A DNA stretch of 64,000 nt from NCBI GenBank assembly GCA_036898135.1, contig CM072513.1, positions 33,033,691 to 33,097,690 on the forward strand, in the 5' to 3' direction. Position numbers and translations under genes: made by a program. Position 1 is the first letter of the stretch; every line of letters begins with the position of its first letter. The notes beneath the pieces are model-generated. The model ran no database searches, had not been told where the DNA came from, and worked only from the letters and a program-made list of their open reading frames with translations. Origin of the DNA: Oncomelania hupensis. Taxonomy: Eukaryota; Mollusca; Gastropoda; Littorinimorpha; Pomatiopsidae. Of this stretch, positions 55,031 to 64,000 are shown piece after piece.

Positions 55031-57796
55031 CAGGGGCGGACGAGGGGGGGGGGTTTCCGGGGTTTCTGGAAACCCCCCCCCCCCCCCCAGCCAAAAAAAA
55101 AAAAGGAAAAAAAAGAAGAAGAAGAAGAAGAAGAAGAAGAAGAAGAAGAAGAAGAAGAAGAAGAAGGAGAGAGAGAAAGAGAGAAAAAACAACTTTAATA
55201 TATATATATAACATTATAAAAATTAAAACAAAAAAAATAAACATAAACATAAAATAAATAAATAAATTATATTTCTATATAATTATTTTTATATATAATT
55301 CCGTCCCTTTGCTTGCTTATTCCGACTCGAGCCAGCGCTTTAAACTGCCGCGAACGCCGTCGTTGAAGCCCTCTGATTCGAAAGGTGTGGCAAAGCTCAG
55401 TACATATTTTGGGACCAAAGGAGGTTATTATTATTTTGATAATTTAATCTTTCTAGTAAATAACATATCCTATCCTATCATATCCTATCCCGTAACTCGG
55501 AGGTCGTAGGTGCACCACTGATGATCGTTTAAACCAACGTACTCCATCTTTCCCTGTCTTCAGCAACCTTGATTGTTTCGCTCAGTGTCAAACCAGTCCA
55601 GTCTCGAATGTTGTCATCCCACCTCTTTTTCGGTCTCCCTCTTCTTCTACCTCCTTGCACTGTGCCTTGCAGGATGGTCTTTGCAAGACCTGATGATCTG
55701 GTGATGTGGCCATACCATCGGAGTTTCCGTTTTTTCACCACTGTGAGCAGGTCATCGTGTTGTCCAATGGCTTGTCTGTCGCACTTCGTTTGTTAGTGAT
55801 CTTCTGGGTATAGGAAATGCCCAGAAGTCTTCTGAAGCACCTCATCTCCATGCTTTGTATTCTTCGTTGGAGATCTGCTGTGAGGGTCCATGTTTCGCAA
55901 GCATATAGGAAGATGGAGATGACAAGGGAGCGCAGCAGCCTTACCTTGTAATGTAGACTGATGGTCCTGTCTTTCCAAATTGGCTTCAACCTCGCCAGGG
56001 CGGCAGTTGTTTGTGCGATCCTGGAGAGGACTTCCTGTCGGGACCCATTGTCTGATACAATGGCTCCTAAATATTTGAAGCTATGCACTGTGTTGAGGGA
56101 TCGTCCTTGGACTTTGATGTCCGTGTTGGTGCCATGGGTGTTGTTGGTCATCATTTTGGTATTCTCTGCACTTATTTCCATTCAATAGGCTCTGGAGGTG
56201 GTGTCAAGCCTCTGTACCAGCCGTTCAAGTTCTTGTTCCGCAAAACGAAGGTTGGAGATTGCTCTTCCCCCTATGCTGACTGTGTCTTCGTGGTCTGCAA
56301 GGGCATCTGACATGATGCGCTCTAGGAAGATGTTGAAGAGTGTTGGACAGAGTAGGCATCCATGACGCACACCGATTGTTCTGAACCAGTTTCCGATGGC
56401 GCTGTTGTGGAGGACTGCACTGGTAGCCTTGTCATACAGGCTTTTGATGACTTAAAATTTTAGGGCTGATGTTGTGCACTCTCATGGTTGCCCACAGAGC
56501 TGCATGCCAGACTCGGTCAAACGCCTTTTTGATGTCTACCAACATATGATATAGATGTTGGTGCTGTAGGTATTTCTCACAGATTATTCTGAGGTTGGAA
56601 ATCTGTTCAGTGGTACTTCGCGCTGCCCTAAATCCTGCTTGCCCTTCGGCTATGATTTGTTCAGCTTGGGGTTTCAACCTGTTGAGTATTATATTTCAGG
56701 AGGACCTTGCTGGGATGGCTGATGAGGCTGATGGTGCGGTAATTTTCACATTCCTGAAGGTTACCTTTTTGGGAAGAGTGATGACAAGCGACTGGGTCCA
56801 TGGTGTAGGCCACTCCCCACTCTGCCACATCTTGTTACACATAATGGTGAGTGCGTCGATCATCGCTTCTCCTCCTGCTTGAAGCAGTTCCGCGGGTATG
56901 TTGTCCACTCCCGCTGACTTCCCCTTCTTCAGCGATTGCACTGCTGCCTCAACTTCTTCTCGGAGAATTGGGAGGATTTCTTCTTCTTCTCTGTTCTTGG
57001 GACATGCTAGAACTGATGGGTCTCCGTTTGGTTTGTGGTTGTAAAGGTCAGAGCAGTACTCTGTCCATCTGTCCAAGACTTCTTGTTCTTCTGTAAGGCA
57101 TAAGCCATTTGCTTTGGATCGTGGAGACCTTGGGCTGTTTAACACTTGTCAGCGGCTTCACAGTCTGGTAGGCCTTCTTGCTGCTGTTCTTGTTCAGACT
57201 GTTATCTATTTCCTGGCATTGAGCTTCTATCCAGTTCTCCTTTGCTGTGCGCATGCCTTTTCGGATGTCATTGTTGATTTTTCGGTAGGCATCAGCTCCC
57301 TGTCAGGTGTGCCTTTTCTTTGTCATCTCTCTTCGTTTATCACACAGGTCCAAAAGTTCAGGTGTGATCCACAGCTTCTTCTTTGACCGGTGCTTTCCAA
57401 GGATCTCCGTGGCGGCATCTGTCACAGCTAAGTTCAAGGTGGTGGTCATGGTGTTGACATCTACTTCACCAGCTCTTAAAATGAGCAGTGGTGCAAATTT
57501 CCCTCCAATTGATGCCTGAAATATTTCTGTTACCTCCGGGTCTTGCAGTTTGTCCAGGTCGAACTTCAGTCTAGGGCACTTTGCTGTGCTTACTCTCTTC
57601 AAGTGAAGCCGGAAAGACATCATCACAAGATTGTGGTCACTTCCGATGTCTGCTCCTGGAAAAGTGCGTGTCCTGCCAATGTTGATGCTTGATCTGAAGC
57701 GTTTATTGACCATCGTTAACATTTACCGAGTAAGTCCCTTTAATAGAATTTTGGAAACCCCCCCCAAAAAAAAAAAAACTAACTGATCCGCCCCTG
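55031..57796. mobile_element. CAGGGGCGGA-ended DNA transposon copy B, carrying an RTE fragment
   Basis: It has the same perfect 10-bp inverted ends as the copy at 2474-5683. TAGCG immediately precedes and follows it, a clean 5-bp duplication that fixes the boundaries. Inside are G/C tracts, a (GAA)n expansion, a conserved arm (CGTCGTTGAAGCCC, GGTGTGGCAAAGCT, TACATATTTTGGGA) and the RTE fragment. It lacks the MITE-bearing insert of copy A. Some Repbase hAT groups use 5-bp targets, but with no transposase the class is unproven. Confidence 0.75.
55466..57714 (-). pseudogene. RTE-type LINE, 5'-truncated copy (in composite B)
   Basis: Minus-strand pieces cover the same span as the copy in composite A: INIGRTRTFPGADIGSDHNL, then NREEEEILPILREEVEAAVQ, QAGFRAARSTTEQISNLRI, YACETWTLTADLQRRIQSME and GRRRGRPKKRWDDNIRDW. 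The FADD segment is damaged by a short deletion (near 56240). Many frame changes make it inactive. The TATCC tail has four to five units. The 5' end falls at the same codon as in composite A, so both descend from one insertion. Confidence 0.85.
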
Positions 57797-58490
57797 TAGC
57801 GGGTGTTGCGGCTGCCTGCATCATTGGTACGGAGGATCAGGAAGGGATGCGAGTGCGTCGGTGGTACGGTAGGGAGTCGTATGGTCCAAGCCGAGAAAGT
57901 TGGCCACACATTTTCTGTAACAAATTTGCATCCTCTATCCAACGCCAGATTTTTGTACGATTTAAGTTTATTTACCACAAAGTTCCAAGCGCTGTATAAA
58001 GAACGAGGAGAAAAAAATAAATACGTAAATTAATAATTATCTATTGCAAAAATATAGACAAAACTGCCTCAGATTGAATTTAAGTTAAAGGTTCATAATC
58101 TCTTTGCACGTCATGTAAACTGCAATCAATAGCGAAGTTGAGTTTTGGCTGAAGCTGCAAGAAAACGTGTTTCGTTAAAAACAAGACACCCCCTGTTTAT
58201 CCACTCTGAACTAAGGATACATGAATCTGTCATCGCGCGTTATCGAACTTCTATCACACACTGCATAGCTGAGGCTGTCCGAAGTCGCGAAATTAAGCCT
58301 CGGCCAGACTCAGCTACGCCGAGTTTCCCTCATATAAGTGGATCCGTTAATATTATTGCGCCAGGAATTTTATTTTTGGGGAGTGCAACTAGAGGACAAG
58401 CGTATTATCCACATTATTATGCTTGCTTGGGTGAACATTCGCCCTCCTCCTCCCCCACCCTTACTCCTCAGTCCCGATCCCAATAGCTCT
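57797..58490. other. Unassigned sequence; one unrecognised ORF
   Basis: A plus frame of 113 codons at 58145-58486 (opening MAEAARKRVSLKTRH) has no recognisable domain; CCAAGCGCTGTATAAAGAA near 57986 may be another SINE-type terminus. Confidence 0.35.
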
Positions 58491-58976
58491 CTCTTTCTTT
58501 CTTTCTCTCTCTTCCATTATTAGCTACTGTCTGTCTGTCTGTCTGTTCTATGTACTCTCTGTCTGACTGTCAGTCTGTATGTCTTCCTCTCACTCTCTTT
58601 CATTTCGCCGCAATCGCATTACTTTCCAACAGAAAAGTCGCCTCTCTGTCCACCCCCCCTCCCTCTCTCTCTTTATCTGTCTGTCTGTCTCTCTCTCGTT
58701 CTCTTTCGCTCTAATCCGCAACACCTTTCAACTGAAAAGTCGCCTTTATCTCTCCGTTTCTTTGGAAGTCTCTGTCTTTTTCTCTTTGTCTGCCATTCTG
58801 TCTGTCTGTCTGTCTGCCCCCTGTCCCCCCCCCCCACCGATCTCTCCCTCTCTCTCTTCGCTCTAATCTGCAACACCTTTCAACGGAAAAGTCGCCTCTA
58901 TCTGCCTACCCCTATCTGGATCTCTCTTTCTCTGTCTCTTACCCTCTATCTTTCTGTCTGCCATTCTGTCTGTCTG

Positions 58977-59044
<68 letters not shown>

Positions 59045-59190
59045 CTCTAACCTGCAACACCTTTCAACAAAAAAGTCGCCTCTATCTGCCTATCTCTCTG
59101 GATCTCTCTTTCTCTCTGTCTCTTTCTTTCTGTCTGCCATTCTGTCTGTCTGCCTCTCTCTGTCTCTCTGTCACTCTCTTTCTCTTGAAA
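58491..59190. repeat. Minisatellite of CT-rich units sharing CAACACCTTTCAAC
   Basis: Four units contain (C)AACACCTTTCAAC followed by AAAAGTCGCCTCTATCT, near 58625, 58718, 58870 and 59053, each followed by a variable CT/CTGT tract. The longest tract, 58980-59042, is nearly pure CT. Unit length grows from about 95 to 185 bp as the tract expands. Confidence 0.8.
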
Positions 59191-59435
59191 GTAATTATGC
59201 AGTTTGTTTTTCTAAATATGTCATACAGGAGAAGCAATGCGATATTGCAGATAATTTGAATACATTTGCACGTGCAGCCTCACAGTATTTTAACGCTGAT
59301 CACGGCGCTAGACTTATTCAATTAAACGCCAACATGGCACTTTCACACACCTGCACACATAATACCATGTAATGTTCGCATCCCGATGATAGTTCAGGGG
59401 TCAAGGCAGGGTCAAGTTTTGTTTACTGCCCATTA
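59191..59435. other. Short unassigned sequence
   Basis: Nothing recognised. Confidence 0.3.
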
Positions 59436-60375
59436 ATGGTATCGACGTTCGGGGCCCCAACCTCTGATGATGATAAGGATGATAGTGTTTTGTGGGACAA
59501 TTCTGTTAACAGTCTTGATGAACATGCATATGTCAATAATGTTAGCAATAATGCGTTCTTATTTATGCACTGGAACGTAAATGGATTGATGCCTAAACTT
59601 TTTGATGATAAATTTATCTCTTTTATTACTTCATTCCATTTTCGCTTTTCCAGTGGAAAAAGCGATTGTATGCAGTTGTTGATGTATGCTGAATAAAGTT
59701 GGAAAACTTCATACGACGACTCCTGCCTTGTTGCTGAGTGAACAGGTTGCGTGGATAAACGAATCTGGGTTATCACTTATTTACCTTAATGGCTGTGTGC
59801 AAGAGCAGTTTAGTCTTAATCATAACTTGTATGTTGCTTTTATAGACATTGAAAAATGTTTTGATAATATAAACAAAAATCTACTTTGGCCTATTTTGTT
59901 GAAGAATGATTTGAAAGCAAGGTTGTATAAATGTATCAACAGTATGTATGTGAGTGTGAAGGCGAGTATTAGATGTGGTGCCAGACTCTTAGAATATGTA
60001 TTTTGTACGTCCGGCGTAAAACAGGGAGACATATGCCGTCCTGTACTTTTTTTCATTATTTATTAACGAACTTGCATTGGAAGTTATAAATAACGTAAGA
60101 CATGGTATTACATTTTCATTGGATGCTTTTGAATTATTTATTTTGTTGTTAGATGATGATGTTATCTTAATTTCTGAAACTGTTGTTGGGCTTCAGACAA
60201 AGCTGAATAGTTTATATAGAGCAGCTACTTCTCTCTGTCTTAAAGTTAATTCTGTTAAAAGTAACATTGTGTTTTTAGAAAAGGTGGATATCTGGCTGCT
60301 AGAAAAATGTGGATGTATGATGGAAAGACTATGCCTGTTATGAATGCCGATAAGGACCTGCGTATTTATTTTTCT
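59436..60375 (+). pseudogene. LINE endonuclease start and RT, interrupted by an LTR fragment
   Basis: The first 220 bp encode an apurinic-endonuclease N-terminus (FLFMHWNVNGLMPKLFDDKF). An LTR fragment follows, then RT: LYVAFIDIEKCFDNINKNLL, SGVKQGDICRPVLFF and, after a frame change near 60060, FILLLDDDVILISETVVGLQ with LCLKVNSVKSNIVFLEK. Most of the endonuclease is missing, exactly where the LTR piece sits. The frame from 59686 runs from LTR into RT without a stop. It ends where RTE sequence begins. Confidence 0.7.
59661..59780 (+). repeat. LTR 3'-part fragment (same subfamily as solo LTR 20330-20949)
   Basis: AGCGATTGTATGCAGTTGTT through GTGGATAAACGAATC is almost identical to the last third of the solo LTR, including CTGAATAAAGTTGG. 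The 5' part and the true LTR end are missing and no duplication flanks it. Confidence 0.8.
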
Positions 60376-60389
60376 ACTAAATTGAGTTT

Positions 60390-63300
60390 AGACTGTGAAG
60401 CGGCTGACAAGTGTTAAACAGCCCAAGGTCTCAACGATCCAAAGCAAGTCTGGCATATGCCTTACAGAAGAACAAGAAGTCTTGGGCAGATGGACAGAGT
60501 ACTGCTCTGACCTTTACAACCACACACCAAACGGAGACCCATCAGTTCTAGCATGTCCTGAGAACAGAAAAGAAGGAGAAATCCTCCCAATTCTCCGAGA
60601 AGAAGTTGAGGCAGCAGTGCAATCGCTGAAGAAAGGAAAGTCAGCGGGAGTGGGCAACATACCCGCGGAACTGCTTCAAGCACTTACCATTTGTGACGTG
60701 GGGTTTTATTGTTGCTGGGGTCTGCACAATGGAATGCTATTACCCAATGTCTTTAGTCTATGGGGATCGCTAGTTATCTCCCGGTGACTTCACTTAATAC
60801 ATTTATTTGTTAAGCTCGGTCTGTGTTTAGACTGGGGTACAGAGATAGATAGGAAAATGGTAAAGGATCACTGTCACACTAGCTTTCACACGGCTATGAA
60901 ACATATGTAGTCCAGCCACTTGATAACAGTAAAAATCACACATTTATTTTCTCTACTCTATACACGATCTTCTATGTACGAAACTAACTTAAAAGTTCAA
61001 ATGTCGCTGAAAATGGTTCGCTCGCTGATAGGTCTAGGCAGCAACTTTATCTTCATAGGGCACTGGATACTTTCTGCCCTAATGGTCAGAGTTCTTGAAG
61101 AGTGGACTACTGTGGTCTTGTTTATACAGAGTTTGGTGCACTGAAGGCTGTGTACTTAGCTCAGTGTCCGGAGAGCTGTGTTGCGGTTGATTCCTTGACA
61201 CGCTGTGTTGTCTTGGAGTTTTTTCCCCTGTGGCTAGACTGGTGGGCTCTCTTTGCTCATTGCTAGAGAGGCCTCTGCAGACCAACTTTCAGCGACGACT
61301 TGTTCTGGTCTTTTGCCGAGTTGGACTCACGATACAATGCCTGCTCGTCTGTAACATATGAGACGAAATTCTGCACAACCCTGTATAATAGGTGTGTGCA
61401 GAGCGTCTCACTGAAGGCCAAAGTAGCCCTCAGTGATTAGCTCCACATCTCTATATATAAGCGACGAACATTCTGCTAAGCTGGAATCTCCACTCTAATT
61501 TCCGATACATATATAAATATAAATCATGGCTAACTATACACATAGAGAAAGAATTAATATTATACACATTCTCTGGTGCAGCCATTGGTCTGCAAGCATA
61601 CATATAGGTTAAACAACAGTGGTTCTGTCAGGTATACAACATGGCGTCGGCCGGTCGTGCTTGCCTCGTGGTCTGATTCTCCACGTGGTCACGCAAAGTC
61701 GGTCTAACAATTCAGTTCTAAGTATAGCAAATTTCACACACATAGTTCAACAATAATATAAATACATCACGATGAAACAAAAGTATATTCATTTACCTTT
61801 TTGACAATGACAGGCCGTGGCTAATTTGATTGAATTCGAATATTCAACAAGTACTGGTTCCCTGGTCTATCAGTGGAGAGATTTCTGCCAGGCCGTAGCT
61901 GTGTACTCTAGGCAGTTTAAATGTAGACTGCCTCTTCTATCTCTCTGATTGAATCAGCCAGAACCGGTTCCACCCAGCCTAGCTGTGCTCTCATTGGCCG
62001 AAAAAATCTGAGTGGTTGTAAAATCGAAGCTCTATAACGTCAGAGGCGATGATGTCATTATCTGTGCGGGCGTCAAGCTACAACTGTGTTACGCATGATA
62101 ATTTCTGTCGTCTGCTTTAGACTAACAGTAACCTTCCAAGTCTACACTGTCTAAACAAGCAAAAGCTCAAATAGTGCGGGGTAAACTGGTCCTCTTGTTA
62201 CACCATTATCTGTAACAAGATCTGGCAGAGTGGTGAGTGGCCTGCACTATGGACCCAGTCGCTTGTCATCACTCTTCCCAAAAAAGGTGACCTTCAGGAA
62301 TTTGAAAATTAGCGCATCATCAGCCTCATCAGCCATCCCAGCAAGGTCCTCCTGAAAATAATACTCAACAGGTTGAAACCCCAACCTGAACAAATCATAG
62401 CTGAAGAACAAGCAGGATTCAGGGCAGGGCGATGTACCACTGAACAGATTTCAACCTCAGAATAATCTGCGAGAAATACCTACAGCACCAAAAACATCTA
62501 TATCTTGTGTTCGTAGATTTCAAAGAGGCGTTTGACCGAGTCTGGCATGCAGCTCTGTGGGCAGCTCTGTGGGCAACCATGAAAGTGTACAACCCTAAAA
62601 TTATTAAAGTCATCAAAAGCCTGTATATGACAAGGCTACCAGTGCAGTCCTCCACAACAGCGTCATCGGAAACTGGTTCAGAACAACAATCGGTGTGCGT
62701 CAAGGATGCTTACTCTCTCCAACACTCTCCAACATCTTCCTAAAGCGCATCATGTCAGATGCCCTTGCAGATCACGAAGGTACAGTCAGCATAGGGGGTA
62801 GAGCAATCTCTAACCTTCGTTTTGCGGATGACATTGATGGATTGCCTGGAGAGGAACAAGAACTTGAACAGCTGGTACAGAGGCTTGACACCACTTCCAG
62901 AGCCTATGGAATGGAAATAAGAGAAGACCAAAATGATGATCAACAACAACAATGGCGTCAACACGGACATCAAAGTCCAAGGCCAATCCCTCAACACAGT
63001 GCATAGCTTCAAATATTTAGGAGCTATTGTATCAGACAATGGGTCACGACAGGAAGTCCTCTCCAGGATCGCACAAACAACTGCTTTCCTGGCGGGTTTA
63101 AGCCAATTTGGAAAGACAGGACCATCAGCCTACATTCAAAGGTAAGACTGCTGCGCTCCCTTGTCATCTCCATCTTCCTATACGCTTGCGAAACATGGAC
63201 CCTCACAGCAGATCTACAACGAAGAATACAAAGCATGGAGATGAGGTGCTACAGAAGACTTCTGGGCATTTCCTATACCCAGCACATCACCAACGACGAA

Positions 63301-63601
63301 GTCCGACAGACCATCACACAAGCCATTGGACAACACGATGACCTGCTCACAATGATGAAAAAACGGAATCTCCGATGGTATGGCGACGTCACCAGATCTT
63401 CAGGTCTTGCAAAGACCATCCTGCAAGGCACAGTGCAAGGAGGGAGAAGAAGAGGGAGACCGAAAAAGAGGTGGGAGGACAACATTCGAGAATGGACTGG
63501 TTTGACACTGAGCGAAACCATCAGGGTTGCTGAGGACAGGGAAAGATAGAGTACGCTGGTTAAACGATCGTGAGTTACGGAATAGGATAGGATAGAATAC
63601 G
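60390..63601 (+). pseudogene. RTE-type LINE copy split by a solo LTR
   Basis: Plus-strand RTE sequence begins with VKQPKVSTIQSKSGICLTEE and EEVEAAVQSLKKGKSAGVGN. It breaks at 60691 and resumes after the solo LTR with NKIWQSGEWP-type sequence, QAGFRAGRCTTEQ, VFVDFKEAFDRVWH, SVRQGCLLSP-like and FADDIDGLPGEEQELE. It closes with MMKKRNLRWYGDVTRSSGLA and GRRRGRPKKRWEDNIREW and a short GGATAGGATAG tail. AAATTGAGTTT (60379-60389) and AAATTTAGTTT (63602-63612) are a likely target duplication with one change. Several frame changes exist; the last 104 codons are open. Confidence 0.85.
60692..62202 (-). mobile_element. Solo LTR related to element 2 LTR, nested in RTE (1511 bp)
   Basis: On the minus strand it starts TGTAACAAGAGGACC and ends AAAACCCCACGTCACA. 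The middle aligns with the element 2 LTR, for example CAGTGAGACGCTCTGCACA, TTGTGCAGAATTTCGTCTC and CACTTGATAACAGT on the plus strand. CCATT at 60687-60691 and 62203-62207 is a perfect 5-bp duplication; removing it and one CCATT rejoins the RTE frame. Confidence 0.9.
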
Positions 63602-63612
63602 AAATTTAGTTT

Positions 63613-64000
63613 CACTGTAGCATTTACAGATCTTGTAAACAAAGCAAAGAAAGCACTTCGTGTTTATATCAAATTTTTTTGTAGATATCTTGTCTTGTTT
63701 TTTTTTTTGTTTTTTTTGGGGGGTGGGGGGTGGGGGGTGGGTGGGTGGGGGCTTTTTGAGGCTCAAGTGCAGTCTATTATGCAATATGGGTAATAAATCT
63801 GGGGTCTATAAGAAGCTGCACAACAATGTGAAAAGGTCCATTTGTATGGTCGTAAGAATTTTTTTTCTGTTAATATGCGCACACCTAATGATTTTGTTTA
63901 TCAATGGCGTATATCAATAGCATCCTCTCACTCAATCAATCAATTATCAATCATTATCATCATCATCACCACCACCATCATCATCATCATCATCATCATC
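63613..64000. other. Unassigned 3' flank with G tract and (CAT)n
   Basis: A T run and G-rich tract (63690-63755) and a terminal (CAT/CAC)n tract from about 63955. No gene recognised. Confidence 0.4.

Overview
The window reads as a eukaryotic, intergenic, repeat-dominated stretch from an invertebrate genome. RTE-type and RNase H-bearing LINEs, hAT-like and long-TIR DNA elements and long (CT)n/(CA)n tracts together suggest a marine lophotrochozoan, most likely a mollusc. This is inference: no host gene, rRNA or convincing tRNA gene was found to fix the species.

Three complete LTR retrotransposons, each with its own perfect 5-bp target-site duplication (TSD), organise the window. Element 1 (9994-18265, minus strand, TSD CTGCA), element 3 (21547-27132, plus, TSD GTTAC) and element 2 (35202-42386, plus, TSD CACAC) are Ty3/gypsy-like in domain sequence. 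All three, however, have the order Gag - protease - integrase - (reverse transcriptase - RNase H), the Ty1/copia-like order known from the Gmr1 group. Only element 1 keeps a full RT-RNase H. Elements 2 and 3 have independently lost the RT core while their LTR pairs are almost identical. Three solo LTRs with perfect 5-bp TSDs (20330-20949, 43307-44305, 60692-62202) belong to the same two LTR lineages.

RTE-type LINEs form the second layer. There are seven copies or fragments: 3427-5631, 27594-27998, 30969-34319, 42541-42958, 53413-53672, 55466-57714 and 60390-63601. Most have a TATCC/GGATA repeat tail, and several have TSDs. Two other LINE lineages are present as pseudogenes: one with RNase H at 47470-49960, and one at 18690-19935 and 59436-60375. 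A 594-bp retroposon with a TGTAA-repeat tail has three long and two very short copies.

DNA transposons form the third layer. A 4.6-kb element (30472-35085, TSD GATTGC) has 21-bp terminal inverted repeats and about ten subterminal copies of a 20-bp motif. Two copies of a CAGGGGCGGA-ended element (2474-5683, 55031-57796) carry the same RTE fragment. An 847-bp element with 46-bp TIRs (51829-52675) holds a MADF-like exon, and a 948-bp TIR element lies at 7422-8369. A hAT transposase remnant (5724-6470) and a small hAT-type MITE (3011-3219) complete the set.

Insertions are nested, so relative ages can be read. One older repeat is now split into 30160-30471, 35086-35201 and 42387-42515 by the 4.6-kb transposon (itself holding an RTE) and by LTR element 2. 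No cellular operon or pathway is present; the genes here serve only the mobility of the elements.
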